Source of the DNA: Vibrio sp. 10N.261.55.A7
GTDB taxonomy: Bacteria > Pseudomonadota > Gammaproteobacteria > Enterobacterales > Vibrionaceae
Reading direction: 5' to 3'
Assembly: GCF_002877365.1 (NCBI RefSeq)
Contig: NZ_MCWZ01000298.1
Location: 1-62,055 of the forward strand
Length of the DNA stretch: 62,055 nt
This document shows, piece by piece, positions 10,581 through 19,852 of this stretch. Numbering within the stretch: position 1 is the first letter of the stretch; every line of letters begins with the position of its first letter. Both the position numbers and the translations under genes were made by a program. The notes under the pieces were generated by a model. That model saw only the letters and a program-made list of their open reading frames with translations, had not been told where the DNA came from and made no database searches.

Positions 10581-11203
10581 ATGTTACTCAGCGTTTTGTA
10601 CATTATTGGGATTACCGCAGAAGCCATGACTGGCGCCTTAAGTGCGGGCAAAAAAAAGATGGATTGGTTTGGTGTCATGCTGGTTGCTAGTGCTACGGCT
10701 ATAGGTGGCGGAACCGTGAGAGATATCCTGCTTGGTCACTACCCTCTAGGTTGGGTAGAAAACCCAGAGTATTTAGCGATTACGTGTATCGCGGGTGTCG
10801 TCACGACAGGGCTTGCCAAATGGGTCATCAAACTCAAGGGGATATTCATACGCTTAGATGCGCTTGGGTTAATCGTATTTAGTATTATTGGTACAAAAGT
10901 CGCGCTTGGAATGGGCTTCATATTGGTATTTGCCTAGTGTCTGCGATTGTCACTGGTGTATTTGGAGGGCTGTTGAGAGATCTTATTTGCCGACAAACGC
11001 CTTTGGTTTTACATCAAGAGTTATATGCATCCGTCGCGTTAATGGCCTCTGCACTCTACCTCTCTCTTTTAGAGTTTGGCATTAATGATGTCACTGCCAC
11101 CATCGTAACCCTAGTCTTCGGTTATACGTTACGCATGGCTGCCGTACGATTCAAATGGCGCTTACCCTCATTCCATTTAGAACACGAAGGCTCAGTGCAT
11201 TGA
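10581..11203 (+). pseudogene. TRIC-type (UPF0126, YicG/YadS-like) membrane protein gene, frameshifted
   Basis: Small inner-membrane protein of the trimeric intracellular cation channel family, with about seven membrane helices in two related halves. The first half starts at 10581 after a GAGAG site and has AIGGGTVRDILLGHYPLGW. The second half, from about 10919, has GVFGGLLRDLICRQTPLVL, the matching repeat. The halves are in different frames: the first reaches a stop at 10935-10937, right after FSIIGTKVALGMGF. Adding one base near 10917 would give a continuous protein of about 207 aa. It is either a recent pseudogene or a sequencing error; both halves look otherwise undamaged. Confidence 0.85.
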
Positions 11204-11209
11204 TCTTAC

Positions 11210-11242
11210 ATTCAGTCTGTCGGCAACACCGTCAGACTGAAT
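11210..11242. terminator. Hairpin between the TRIC gene and the SDR gene
   Basis: Perfect 10 bp inverted repeat (ATTCAGTCTG with CAGACTGAAT) with a short inner CGG/CCG pairing. It lies between convergent genes, but the T-tracts on both sides are weak, so terminator function is likely rather than certain. Confidence 0.55.
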
Positions 11243-11254
11243 ATATTTAAAATG

Positions 11255-11989
11255 CTATAAGCCAAACCCTGCATCGATATCAATCGCCGCACTTCTCATT
11301 CCAAGTGATGCGTCGGACAATAAAAATTCGATAGAAGGCACAATATCGGACGCTTCCAATATTCTGCCAAGCGCAGTGGCTGTCATCGCTTCTCTCAACT
11401 CACTTAGTGTCTCTTTCGTCATGCCCGCTTTCCCCTGAATCTCAGTCGCTGTCACACCGGGCCTAACACTGTTGATTCGAATGTCTCTGGCGGCTAGGTC
11501 TACATTCAAAGTCGACACGAATCCCTCTAATGCCATTTTACTGGCACTGTACAAGGAAGAGTCGGCAAACGCTTTGTTCACGACCAAGCTAGACACCATG
11601 ACAACACTGCACTGGTCATTCAACCGCGGCAAAAGTGATTGCAGGCTAAAGAACGGCGCTCTAAAGTTAACATCGAATGTTTGAGAAAATTGATCCAGTG
11701 TCGTTTCTCCGAACTGATTAGGGAAATAAACCCCAGCATTCAACACCACACCATCAAGCTTCATCCCCTGCAGTTCAGGCGCATCACCCAAACCAGTCGT
11801 GTCCTCATGCTTTGCACTATCACATAAGATTCCAATCACATCGCCATGTATCTCTCGTACTGTTTTTTCAATTTTCTCTGCGTTACGACCCGTGATGACA
11901 ACACTGTGCCCTTGTTTGCTTAGGCTCTTGGCCGTGGCGTAACCAATACCCGCAGTTCCACCCGTTATTAAATATGTCTTTGGCGTCAT
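11255..11989 (-). CDS. Short-chain dehydrogenase/reductase
   Basis: Classical SDR of 244 aa, an NAD(P)-dependent oxidoreductase of unknown substrate. The cofactor motif TGGTAGIG is at 9-16, an NAG motif is in the middle and the catalytic YSASK follows a Ser (SSLV...). The frame is open to 12067, but the ATG at 11989 follows an AAGGAAAAGG ribosome site and places the Rossmann motif normally, so it is taken as the start. It is divergent from a LysR gene, which probably controls it. Confidence 0.9.
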   Translation of the reverse strand: MTPKTYLITGGTAGIGYATAKSLSKQGHSVVITGRNAEKIEKTVREIHGDVIGILCDSAKHEDTTGLGDAPELQGMKLDGVVLNAGVYFPNQFGETTLDQFSQTFDVNFRAPFFSLQSLLPRLNDQCSVVMVSSLVVNKAFADSSLYSASKMALEGFVSTLNVDLAARDIRINSVRPGVTATEIQGKAGMTKETLSELREAMTATALGRILEASDIVPSIEFLLSDASLGMRSAAIDIDAGFGL

Positions 11990-12078
11990 GACCTTTTCCT
12001 TCTGGTTGATTTTAAACCAAGAATAAAGGATTATTTTATTTCCAATAAGATACCAATAAGTCAACAATTTAGTTCCAT

Positions 12079-13023
12079 ATGATTACCAATGACAATGATA
12101 CGCATAAATTGCTCCCGAACCTTGCCGTCTTTCGGTTGGTTGCAAAACTCGGCAGTTTTCAAGCCGCAGCCAATCAGATGGGTTTACCTCGACCTTCAGT
12201 GAGCAAGAAGATAAGTCAATTAGAAGAGCTAGTTGGCCAAAGGTTGATGCAAAGAACGACCCGTAAGCTTGCATTAACAGAAAGTGGTGAAGATCTACTG
12301 CGCATCACTGAATCCCTGCCCAGCATTCTCAATCATGTTGATGACTTTATCTCGAAACAACACGCTGAACCTAAGGGCCTCGTTCGCATCAGTTGTTCCA
12401 CCTTAATCGGTCAACGTTACTTACTTAGCCATGTTAAGTCGCTTATGGCGCGATTTCCTCAGATCCGACTGGAATTGAGTTTTGATGATAACAACACGGA
12501 CTTACTGGAGAACAAAGTAGACATCGCCATTCGAATAGGCAACTTACCAGACTCTCCGATGGTGGCGAGAGCGATTGGTATTAAGCGGTGGTGCTTTGTC
12601 GCAAGCCCTGACTATATTGAGAATATGGGTACACCTAGCGAGCCAAGCCAACTAAAGTCTCACCAGTGCCTTGTCTTTAAAAACAACACAACCACACACG
12701 ACTGCTGGCAATTCAAAAACTCCGTAGGGGCGATGGAGTCCATCAACGTCGAGGCCGCGATAACCAGTGATGATGCGAGAGCGTTAGTCGAGATGCTAAA
12801 GTCAGGGCTTGGAATAGCCATGATAGATCCCAATTTCATTGCCGAAGAATTGGCAAGCGGTGAATTAGTGAAGATACTGACGCCGTTTACAACGGATGAA
12901 ACGGTGCCAATTCAGTTGGTTTGCTTGGGAAGAACAACGCGTTCAAAAGCCAGTGAGGCGGTATGGGAGGAACTGGTCACCCTTTTGACTCCACATTTTG
13001 CTCAAAAAAATAGCGCCAACTAA
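12079..13023 (+). CDS. LysR-family transcriptional regulator
   Basis: 314 aa with an N-terminal winged helix-turn-helix (about 13-72: FRLVAKLGSFQAAANQMGL, then SVSKKISQLEELVG) and a LysR substrate-binding domain (about 100-305). It belongs to the CrgA/AaeR-like subgroup by its 'R.TR.LALTE.G' segment. It is divergent from the SDR gene with about 90 bases between starts, the usual layout of a LysR regulator and its target. The inducer is unknown. Confidence 0.9.
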   Translation: MITNDNDTHKLLPNLAVFRLVAKLGSFQAAANQMGLPRPSVSKKISQLEELVGQRLMQRTTRKLALTESGEDLLRITESLPSILNHVDDFISKQHAEPKGLVRISCSTLIGQRYLLSHVKSLMARFPQIRLELSFDDNNTDLLENKVDIAIRIGNLPDSPMVARAIGIKRWCFVASPDYIENMGTPSEPSQLKSHQCLVFKNNTTTHDCWQFKNSVGAMESINVEAAITSDDARALVEMLKSGLGIAMIDPNFIAEELASGELVKILTPFTTDETVPIQLVCLGRTTRSKASEAVWEELVTLLTPHFAQKNSAN

Positions 13024-13040
13024 GGGCGCTATTTCTATTC
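13008..13040. terminator. Bidirectional terminator overlapping the lysR stop codon
   Basis: 10 bp perfect stem (AAATAGCGCC with GGCGCTATTT) whose loop contains the TAA stop of the LysR gene. A seven-base A-run on the left gives a T-run for the minus strand, so it ends aroC as well. Confidence 0.85.
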
Positions 13041-13051
13041 AATATGAAAGC

Positions 13052-14137
13052 TTAGATCTTTGGCGTTTCCGTTGTGACACCAAAGTTCTGTCCACGATGA
13101 CGAAGCAAGTGATCAAGCAGAACAATCGCTAACATCGCCTCTGCGATTGGGACAGCACGAATGCCGACACAAGGGTCATGACGACCTTTAGTGATCAGTT
13201 GTGTAGGCTCACCCTCTTTGGTAATCGTATCACCTGGTACGGTGATGCTCGATGTCGGTTTCAATGCGATACTTGCAACAATATCTTGGCCCGTTGAGAT
13301 ACCACCAAGAATTCCGCCGGCATGATTACTCGCAAAACCTTCTGGCGTTAACGGATCACGATGTTCGCTGCCTTTTTGATTAACAACATCAAAACCATCG
13401 CCAATTTCCACGCCTTTCACGGCATTAATACTCATCAGGGCATGAGCAATATCCGCATCCAGACGATCGAATATAGGCTCACCGAGTCCTACGGGTACTT
13501 TCGTTGCGACAACCTGAATTTTCGCGCCAATCGAGTTTCCTTCTTTAAGAAGGTCACGAATCATCTGGTCAAACTCAGGAACTTTATCGGCATCAGGGCA
13601 GAAGAACGCATTGTTTTCAATCTCATTCCAATCCACTTTATCGATTGAAACGTCACCCATTTGAGATAGGTACGCTTGAACCTCAACGCCAAATTCTTGT
13701 TTCAGATATTTCTTGGCAATTGCCCCCGCAGCTACGCGCATGGCGGTTTCACGCGCCGACGAACGGCCACCGCCACGGTAATCACGCACCCCATACTTTT
13801 GATGGTATGTGTAGTCGGCATGCCCTGGGCGGAATTTGTCTTTTATTTCTGAATAATCTTTCGAGCGTTGGTCGGTATTTTCAATCAATAGGCCAATCGA
13901 AGTGCCTGTCGTTTGGCCTTCAAATACACCTGATAGAATTTTTACCTCATCCGCTTCGCGGCGTGCAGTGGTATAGCGTGAAGTACCTGGACGACGACGG
14001 TCTAAATCCTTTTGTAGATCAGCTTCAGTGATTTCTAATCCTGGTGGGCACCCATCTACGATACATCCTAGTGCGATACCGTGACTTTCTCCGAATGTCG
14101 TGACTCGGAAATGTTGTCCGATACTGTTTCCTGCCAT
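13052..14137 (-). CDS. aroC: Chorismate synthase
   Basis: Last step of the shikimate pathway: EPSP to chorismate, needing reduced FMN. At 361 aa it has the family length. Signature regions are [18 protein letters not shown] near the N-terminus, [28 protein letters not shown] and the C-terminal [17 protein letters not shown]. It lies downstream of prmB on the same strand with a terminator between, so it probably has its own promoter in 14138-14280. Confidence 0.97.
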   Translation of the reverse strand: MAGNSIGQHFRVTTFGESHGIALGCIVDGCPPGLEITEADLQKDLDRRRPGTSRYTTARREADEVKILSGVFEGQTTGTSIGLLIENTDQRSKDYSEIKDKFRPGHADYTYHQKYGVRDYRGGGRSSARETAMRVAAGAIAKKYLKQEFGVEVQAYLSQMGDVSIDKVDWNEIENNAFFCPDADKVPEFDQMIRDLLKEGNSIGAKIQVVATKVPVGLGEPIFDRLDADIAHALMSINAVKGVEIGDGFDVVNQKGSEHRDPLTPEGFASNHAGGILGGISTGQDIVASIALKPTSSITVPGDTITKEGEPTQLITKGRHDPCVGIRAVPIAEAMLAIVLLDHLLRHRGQNFGVTTETPKI

Positions 14138-14280
14138 TGCTTCCTCAACCTTTTTGGCCCTGTATATTGGGCTTTACACTTCAATTTTTAGTTATTTCAT
14201 AGTGGCGTTAATACGGTTTGATGTAAACCCCTAAAGTCACGCTATTTCGGTTTTCTAGAGCCACAGAAAGTAACGCTCAT

Positions 14281-14309
14281 AAAAAACGCCAGCATTACGC
14301 TGACGTTTC
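14281..14309 (-). terminator. Rho-independent terminator after prmB
   Basis: Nine-pair stem with one mismatch (AACGCCAGC against GCTGACGTT) followed on the minus strand by six T residues, 28 bases past the prmB stop. Confidence 0.8.
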
Positions 14310-14336
14310 TAACATTTTGACGTTGCCGAAAGCGAA

Positions 14337-15269
14337 TCAGTCTTTATAGATAGCGAACTCATCAGCGCAAGCGACAAGTTGATCGCGAGTCATCATAAAG
14401 ACGCCATGGCCACCGTTCGAGAACTCAATCCAAGTAAATGGAATCTCAGGGTATTGCTCCATCATATGAACCATAGAGTTACCCACTTCACAGATAAGAA
14501 TGCCGTCATCCGTTAGGTAATCGGGTGCATTTGATAAAATACGACGTACTAACTTAAGCCCGTCTGTACCTGCCGCTAGGCCTAGTTCTGGTTCATGAGT
14601 GAACTCATCCGGCAAGCTGTTCATGTCTTCTTCGTCCACATACGGTGGGTTAGACACAATCAGATTATATTTATCTTTTGGTAAGTCACGGAATAGATCG
14701 GAGCGAATAGGGAAAACTTGCTGCTCCATCCCATGATCTTGTACGTTTTGCTCAGAGACTTGAAGTGCATCGGTTGAGATATCAATCGCATCGACTTCCG
14801 CATCAGGGAAGGCATGAGCACACGCGATAGCAATACACGCACTGCCAGTACACATGTCCATAATACGCGCTGGTTCTTCGGTTAACCAAGGTTGGAATTG
14901 CGCCTCAATCAGCTCCCCAATTGGAGAACGAGGCACGAGAACACGCTCATCAACAAAGAACTCTAAACCGCAGAACCAAGCTTTATTGGTTAAGTAAGCC
15001 GTAGGAGTGCGCTCGTTAATGCGTTTCACAACACGCTCAACAATGCGCAGACGCTCGCTGCTCGTCAGGCGAGAGTTCAAAACATGTGGAGGAAGATCAA
15101 TAGGTAAGTATAACGTTGGTAGGATAAGCTGAACCGCTTCATCCCATGCGTTATCAGTGCCGTGACCGTAAAATAAGTTAGCGGCATTAAAACGACTGAC
15201 TGTCCAACGAATCATATCTTGAAGGGTATGAAGTTCCGATACCGCTTCTTCTACAAAAATCTTATCCAA
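14337..15269 (-). CDS. prmB: Ribosomal protein uL3 glutamine methyltransferase
   Basis: SAM-dependent N5-glutamine methyltransferase acting on ribosomal protein L3. 310 aa, with an N-terminal helical domain and a methyltransferase domain holding [15 protein letters not shown] (SAM site, about 140-154) and the [10 protein letters not shown] catalytic loop. It is divergent from smrB with 85 bases between starts, as in other gammaproteobacteria. Confidence 0.96.
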   Translation of the reverse strand: MDKIFVEEAVSELHTLQDMIRWTVSRFNAANLFYGHGTDNAWDEAVQLILPTLYLPIDLPPHVLNSRLTSSERLRIVERVVKRINERTPTAYLTNKAWFCGLEFFVDERVLVPRSPIGELIEAQFQPWLTEEPARIMDMCTGSACIAIACAHAFPDAEVDAIDISTDALQVSEQNVQDHGMEQQVFPIRSDLFRDLPKDKYNLIVSNPPYVDEEDMNSLPDEFTHEPELGLAAGTDGLKLVRRILSNAPDYLTDDGILICEVGNSMVHMMEQYPEIPFTWIEFSNGGHGVFMMTRDQLVACADEFAIYKD

Positions 15270-15354
15270 AATTGCCTCCGAAAAGCGCTACAATACTGCT
15301 ATTAAAGTTTAAAACGTTAAGCTATCAAGCGACTAGCAAGACAATGAGCAAAAC

Positions 15355-15885
15355 ATGAGCAAAAAAGACACCGATATGGATGACGATTTTGCGTTATTTA
15401 CTGAAGCAGTAAAGGGCGTAAAAAAGTTGCGACAGGATACCATAGTCCAGCCACCAAAAAGAAACGCTAAACAAAAAGAAGTCAAACGCACGGCTCGAGA
15501 AGCCAGTGATACTGAATTCTATTTCTCTGACGAGTTTGTGCCACTTTTAAGCCAAGACGGGCCAACACGCTATGCACGCGATGATGTATCTACGTACGAA
15601 GTCAAAAGGCTACGTCGTGGTGTGTATGTCCCGGATGTCTTTTTAGATATGCACGGTATGACTCAGAATGAAGCCAAAAGAGAGTTGGGGGCGATGATTG
15701 CTTATTGTATTAAGAATGATGTCCACTGTGCCTGTGTTCAACACGGTATTGGCAAACATATTCTTAAACAGAAATCGCCATTGTGGTTAGCCCAACACCC
15801 TGATGTGATGGCATTTCACCAGGCACCGCTTGAATTTGGCGGAGATGGCGCGTTACTCATCTTATTATCGATTCCTGAAAAGTAG
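15355..15885 (+). CDS. smrB: Ribosome rescue endonuclease SmrB
   Basis: Smr-domain nuclease that cleaves mRNA at collided ribosomes. 176 aa with a charged N-terminal extension and a C-terminal Smr domain carrying DMHGMT and HGIGKHILKQ, followed by the conserved PLWLAQHPDVMAFHQAP. It is convergent with flhB, with only 30 bases between the stop codons; a small hairpin (ACTCAC with GTGAGT) lies there but is too weak to call as a terminator. Confidence 0.95.
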   Translation: MSKKDTDMDDDFALFTEAVKGVKKLRQDTIVQPPKRNAKQKEVKRTAREASDTEFYFSDEFVPLLSQDGPTRYARDDVSTYEVKRLRRGVYVPDVFLDMHGMTQNEAKRELGAMIAYCIKNDVHCACVQHGIGKHILKQKSPLWLAQHPDVMAFHQAPLEFGGDGALLILLSIPEK

Positions 15886-15915
15886 CGCTAGGGAAACTCA
15901 CTGCGTGAGTAAAGT

Positions 15916-17046
15916 TTAGTGGCGAAGGTCCGTTGGTATCGTCATCGTGTTTTCATCGAGTTTAGGTCTCTGCCCACCTCGTTTTCGGAACTGCTTCAAC
16001 TGGAAAACGTACGCAAGAACTTGGGCGACAGCGGTAAAGAGCCCGTCTGGGATCTCTTGCTCTAACTCAGTGGTATGGTAAAGAGCCCTTGCAAGCGGTG
16101 GCGCAGGTATCACGTAGATATCATGTTCACGTGCCACTTCTCGAATTTTGAGTGCCATGTGATCCGCCCCTTTCGCGATAACAACGGGCGCTTTATCGAC
16201 ATTTTGTTTATAACGAAGTGCGACTGAAAAGTGTTCCGGGTTAGTAATAATGACGTCAGCTTCAGGGACATCGGCCATCATTCGACGTTGGGCCGCTTCG
16301 CGCTGAAGCATCCTAATGCGCCCTTTGACCTCTGGCTTACCTTCCGTATCTTTATGTTCGTCTTTCACTTCTTGTTTCGTCATCTTAAGCTTTTCGGCGT
16401 GCTGCCAAATCTGAAATGGCACATCTATCGCGACGACAATCAGTAATGAGCAGCTAATAAGAAGAATGAAATTCAATAAGATGTCGAGGGCGTGGAAAAT
16501 ATTCTGGGGGTAGACATCCATGCTCAATTGGAAAAGGTCATTCTTCGACGCATTAATCAGGTAAAACGCGACGCCCGATACAAGAGATACTTTGAGTATC
16601 GACTTAAGAAGCTCAACCCCACTCTGAACACCAACCATTCTTTTCAAGCCACTTAGCGGGTTCATTTTCGAAGCCTTAGGCATTGCGGCTTTCATCGAGA
16701 AATTCACGCCACCAACACCCGCTGCGCCGATAAGCGCCGCCACAAATAACATTGAAAGAATCAAGATAAGTGGCCCGAGCAGGCTAGCCAAAGCACCGAC
16801 AGCAATCTCGCCCAGTTTACTCATATCAAACACTTCTTCACGGCTTAAAGTGAACAAGCGACTCATCGAGTTAAACAGCTCTTTTCCTAACGACTCGCCA
16901 AACCACATCAGAGCAATAGCCCCAACGATCAACACCGATACTGACGCCAGTTCTTTTGACCTTGCAACCTGCCCTTTTTCGCGGGCCTGCTGCAAGCGTC
17001 TGGGCGTGGCGTCTTCTGTGCGTTCTTGACCTGAATCTTCTGCCAT
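15916..17046 (-). CDS. flhB: Flagellar export apparatus protein FlhB
   Basis: Substrate-specificity switch of the flagellar type III export gate. 376 aa: short N-terminal arm (EDATPRRLQQAREKGQ), four membrane helices (about 35-210), then the cytoplasmic autocleavage domain. The cleavage motif is NPEH at 269-272 (DNA 16231-16242) rather than the textbook NPTH. The Asn-Pro cleavage pair is kept, so self-cleavage is expected. It is the last gene of the fliK...flhB series. flhA is not adjacent, as is usual in vibrios where it lies in another locus. Confidence 0.96.
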   Translation of the reverse strand: MAEDSGQERTEDATPRRLQQAREKGQVARSKELASVSVLIVGAIALMWFGESLGKELFNSMSRLFTLSREEVFDMSKLGEIAVGALASLLGPLILILSMLFVAALIGAAGVGGVNFSMKAAMPKASKMNPLSGLKRMVGVQSGVELLKSILKVSLVSGVAFYLINASKNDLFQLSMDVYPQNIFHALDILLNFILLISCSLLIVVAIDVPFQIWQHAEKLKMTKQEVKDEHKDTEGKPEVKGRIRMLQREAAQRRMMADVPEADVIITNPEHFSVALRYKQNVDKAPVVIAKGADHMALKIREVAREHDIYVIPAPPLARALYHTTELEQEIPDGLFTAVAQVLAYVFQLKQFRKRGGQRPKLDENTMTIPTDLRH

Positions 17047-17069
17047 CTAATTTCCTAATTTCCCGAGCG

Positions 17070-17852
17070 CTAACAATCCAATTGAATCAAACGACATATT
17101 TGCTGCTCACCTTCGATCCAAAATAGTTCGTAATGACTGAAGAGCCCCCCTAAGATGTACCAACAAATCAATAGACCAACCAATAGAGCAAAAGCAAAAC
17201 CGAGTGAGAATATGTTTAATTGTGGCGCAGCACGCGTCATAACGCCAAAAGAAAGGTTTATGGTTAGCAAGGCAATAATGCCCGACAGCGCCATACTCAA
17301 TGCCGTCTTAAACATCAGACCCAACCACAAAGCAATCTCACGAAAATCAACCGTGGTGAGCGATCCCGAACCAATTTTCAAACTATCAAAACTGTATACC
17401 ACGAGTTGAATCATTTTTAGGTGGCCATCAGTCGATAAGAAGAACATTGTCGCCAAGAACATAAAAAGCTGACCAAGTAACGGCGTGCTTTGTCCGTTGG
17501 CTGGGTCAACCATGGATGCGAAACCCAAACTCGATTGCATACCCAATATTTGACCTAAGATGATGAACGTTTGAATCATGAACTGAGTGATGGTTCCCAT
17601 CGCAACGCCAATGATAACCTGCTCTAAAACCGTAAGAAAACCTTCAAAAGAGAGCAATTCAAGCTCTTTAGGTACAGTAGGAATGGCCGGAGATACTGCC
17701 AGCGTGATTGCTAAGCCTAGATACAAACGAACACGAGAAGGGACAAATCGAGCTCCGGTTACCGACATCACCATCAACATGGCGGCTATTCGAGTATACG
17801 GCCAAAAGAAGTTGGCAATAAACTCTAAAACAACATCAGCAGGGTATTCCAT
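17070..17852 (-). CDS. fliR: Flagellar export gate protein FliR
   Basis: Core membrane protein of the FliPQR export gate in the flagellar basal body. 260 aa, hydrophobic, about six membrane helices, normal length. It sits between fliQ and flhB with gaps of 9 and 23 bases in the same operon. Confidence 0.95.
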   Translation of the reverse strand: MEYPADVVLEFIANFFWPYTRIAAMLMVMSVTGARFVPSRVRLYLGLAITLAVSPAIPTVPKELELLSFEGFLTVLEQVIIGVAMGTITQFMIQTFIILGQILGMQSSLGFASMVDPANGQSTPLLGQLFMFLATMFFLSTDGHLKMIQLVVYSFDSLKIGSGSLTTVDFREIALWLGLMFKTALSMALSGIIALLTINLSFGVMTRAAPQLNIFSLGFAFALLVGLLICWYILGGLFSHYELFWIEGEQQICRLIQLDC

Positions 17853-17861
17853 AAGCCGCCT

Positions 17862-18131
17862 CTAATAGAGCAACTGCGGCAATCGTTCGATAATGCCAAA
17901 GAAATAGTCCATTAATATCTGCATCATCCAATGGCCAAACAGCATTAACGCAAGAAGCGTGACGATTAGACGAGGTAAAAAGCTCAGTGTCTGTTCATTG
18001 ATTGATGTCGCCGCCTGAAAGACAGCAACCACTAAACCCACCAGAAGACTAGGGATGATGATGGCACAAACCATCAACAGCACCATCCAAAGGGCTTCTC
18101 TAAAGATTTCAACAAACAGCTCAGGAGTCAT
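17862..18131 (-). CDS. fliQ: Flagellar export gate protein FliQ
   Basis: 89 aa, two membrane helices (about 16-40 and 50-75), the normal size for FliQ of the FliPQR export gate. The N-terminus MTPELFVEIFREALWMVL is typical of the family. It lies 12 bases after fliP. Confidence 0.95.
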   Translation of the reverse strand: MTPELFVEIFREALWMVLLMVCAIIIPSLLVGLVVAVFQAATSINEQTLSFLPRLIVTLLALMLFGHWMMQILMDYFFGIIERLPQLLY

Positions 18132-18143
18132 GGTTATCTCCCG

Positions 18144-19016
18144 TCACAATGCAAAACTTGCGGCCAAGGTGGAGAGTATAAGATTCCATCCATCGACAAG
18201 TACAAACAGCATGAGTTTAAATGGCAAAGATACGATCATGGGTGACAACATCATCATACCCATAGCCATCAAAATGGACGCCACGACAAGGTCAATAATC
18301 AAGAAAGGCAAAAAGAGCATAAAGCCAATTTGGAAAGCCGTCTTGAGCTCAGACGTAATAAACGCTGGAATCAAGACCGCCATGGAGACATCTTCCGGTT
18401 GATTGACCGTAGAGCCAGAGATTTTCACAAACGTTTCGAGATCTTTAACACGTGTCTGTTTCAGCATGAAGGCTTTTAACGGCTCTTGCGCCGTGTCGAA
18501 CGCTTGTCTCGCCGTGATGGATTCGTTCAAGTATGGCTGTACGGCGTCCTCGTTTATCTTATTGATCACCGGTGACATGATGAAAAAGGTCAGGAAGATA
18601 GCGATACCAATGATCACTTGATTCGATGGTGTTTGTTGTAAACCCATTGCTTGACGCAAAATCGACATGACCACCACGATACGGGTAAACGAGGTCATCA
18701 AAATAACCATGGCAGGCAAAAAGCCCAACATGGTCATGAGTGCCAGTATCTGGATATTAACCGAGTAGTCTTCACCACCGTTTGGGTTTGCGGTCATCGT
18801 AAACGCAGGAATGCCACCGCCTCCACTCACACTGCCGGAAGCGGTACTGCGAGAAGCGCCTTGATCGTTTTCCATCGCGGTCACAGTCACGCTCGAAGCG
18901 CCCGCTGCTGTAGAAGGAATCGGCGTCTCTAGTTCTTCTTGAGCAAAAGATGCCGAAGCAAAAATTGCCAATACAAAAGCGAGTATCAGTGGCATGAAAC
19001 GTTTAAGTTTAACCAT
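18144..19016 (-). CDS. fliP: Flagellar export gate protein FliP
   Basis: Main subunit of the FliPQR gate. 290 aa: cleavable signal peptide (1-25), then a Thr/Ser/Gly-rich segment of about 55 residues including SGSVSGGGG, longer than in the 245 aa enteric protein. Then come the conserved membrane domain (about 85 onward) with [18 protein letters not shown], the [12 protein letters not shown] signature and the last helices. It overlaps the end of fliO by 8 bases. Confidence 0.95.
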   Translation of the reverse strand: MVKLKRFMPLILAFVLAIFASASFAQEELETPIPSTAAGASSVTVTAMENDQGASRSTASGSVSGGGGIPAFTMTANPNGGEDYSVNIQILALMTMLGFLPAMVILMTSFTRIVVVMSILRQAMGLQQTPSNQVIIGIAIFLTFFIMSPVINKINEDAVQPYLNESITARQAFDTAQEPLKAFMLKQTRVKDLETFVKISGSTVNQPEDVSMAVLIPAFITSELKTAFQIGFMLFLPFLIIDLVVASILMAMGMMMLSPMIVSLPFKLMLFVLVDGWNLILSTLAASFAL

Positions 19017-19386
19017 TTTTCTTCAATAGCTGGCTCATTTGGTCTGCAAACGATCCGGACGCTAACTCCTCCTGAGTAATCGGGGTATCAAGCTTTGAGA
19101 TAAGTTGTATCGACTGACTTGTGACACCAACCAAGAACTGATCTTCCCCAGCTTGCACGATCATAATTCGTTCTTTCGTGCCAACTGATATCTGACGAAC
19201 GATACTCAGCCCTTTCTGGTTCATCATTGTTGGCACGCGCATTCTTTTTAACGCCCAGGCCAACACGACAATCAAAGCAATAACGAATAAAAGCGACCCT
19301 ACCGTGGTCGCTAAATCTAACTGAGTACCCGTTGCTGCCATCGAGCTAAATGACATTAAAGATAGCCCTAATACTGCGAATTTCAT
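19009..19386 (-). CDS. fliO: Flagellar biosynthesis protein FliO
   Basis: Assembly chaperone for the FliP complex. 125 aa with a possible N-terminal signal sequence (1-17), one membrane helix (about 27-47), a basic stretch and a C-terminal cytoplasmic domain with [19 protein letters not shown]. Position between fliN and fliP supports the call. Confidence 0.93.
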   Translation of the reverse strand: MKFAVLGLSLMSFSSMAATGTQLDLATTVGSLLFVIALIVVLAWALKRMRVPTMMNQKGLSIVRQISVGTKERIMIVQAGEDQFLVGVTSQSIQLISKLDTPITQEELASGSFADQMSQLLKKNG

Positions 19387-19422
19387 TAATTACGTTTACT
19401 TCTCGGTTATCTACAAGCTGGA

Positions 19423-19836
19423 TTATCGAAGCTTCTTAATACGCTCAGTTTGGCTAATAACATCGGTTAAACGAATACCAAACTTGTCATTGACGACAAC
19501 GACTTCACCGTGGGCAATTAACGTACCGTTAACCAATACATCAAGCGATTCACCCGCAACGCGCTCAAGTTCCACAACCGAACCTTGGTTCAGTTGCAGC
19601 AAGTTTCGGATACTAATCTGAGATCGCCCTACTTCCATAGAAATAGTCACTGGAATGTCTAAAATCGTATCAAGCTTACGACGTTCATCATCTGAAATTG
19701 GTGAAGATGTATCTTGTAACTCATCAAGCGGAGCAGCAAGAATATCGTCAACGTCAACTTCTGGCGCAGCCGGATCTTCCCCTAACGCAGCAGCCCATTC
19801 GTCGGCTAGTTTCTGGTCGTCACTTGGTTCACTCAT
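19423..19836 (-). CDS. fliN: Flagellar motor switch protein FliN
   Basis: C-ring protein that sets rotation direction and helps dock export substrates. 137 aa: acidic N-terminal part with EEWAAALGE-like sequence (about 10-20) and a C-terminal SpoA domain (about 58-137) with VTISMEVGRSQISIRNLLQLNQGS. It lies 16 bases after fliM. Confidence 0.95.
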   Translation of the reverse strand: MSEPSDDQKLADEWAAALGEDPAAPEVDVDDILAAPLDELQDTSSPISDDERRKLDTILDIPVTISMEVGRSQISIRNLLQLNQGSVVELERVAGESLDVLVNGTLIAHGEVVVVNDKFGIRLTDVISQTERIKKLR

Positions 19837-19852
19837 TCTTTATTACCTACTC

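Noticed and set aside
10905..10940. Programmed -1 frameshift joining the TRIC halves
   Set aside because: No slippery heptamer or following stem is present at the shift point, and this family is not known for recoding.
15886..15915. Terminator between smrB and flhB
   Set aside because: The stem is only 6 bp with no T-run, too weak to call.
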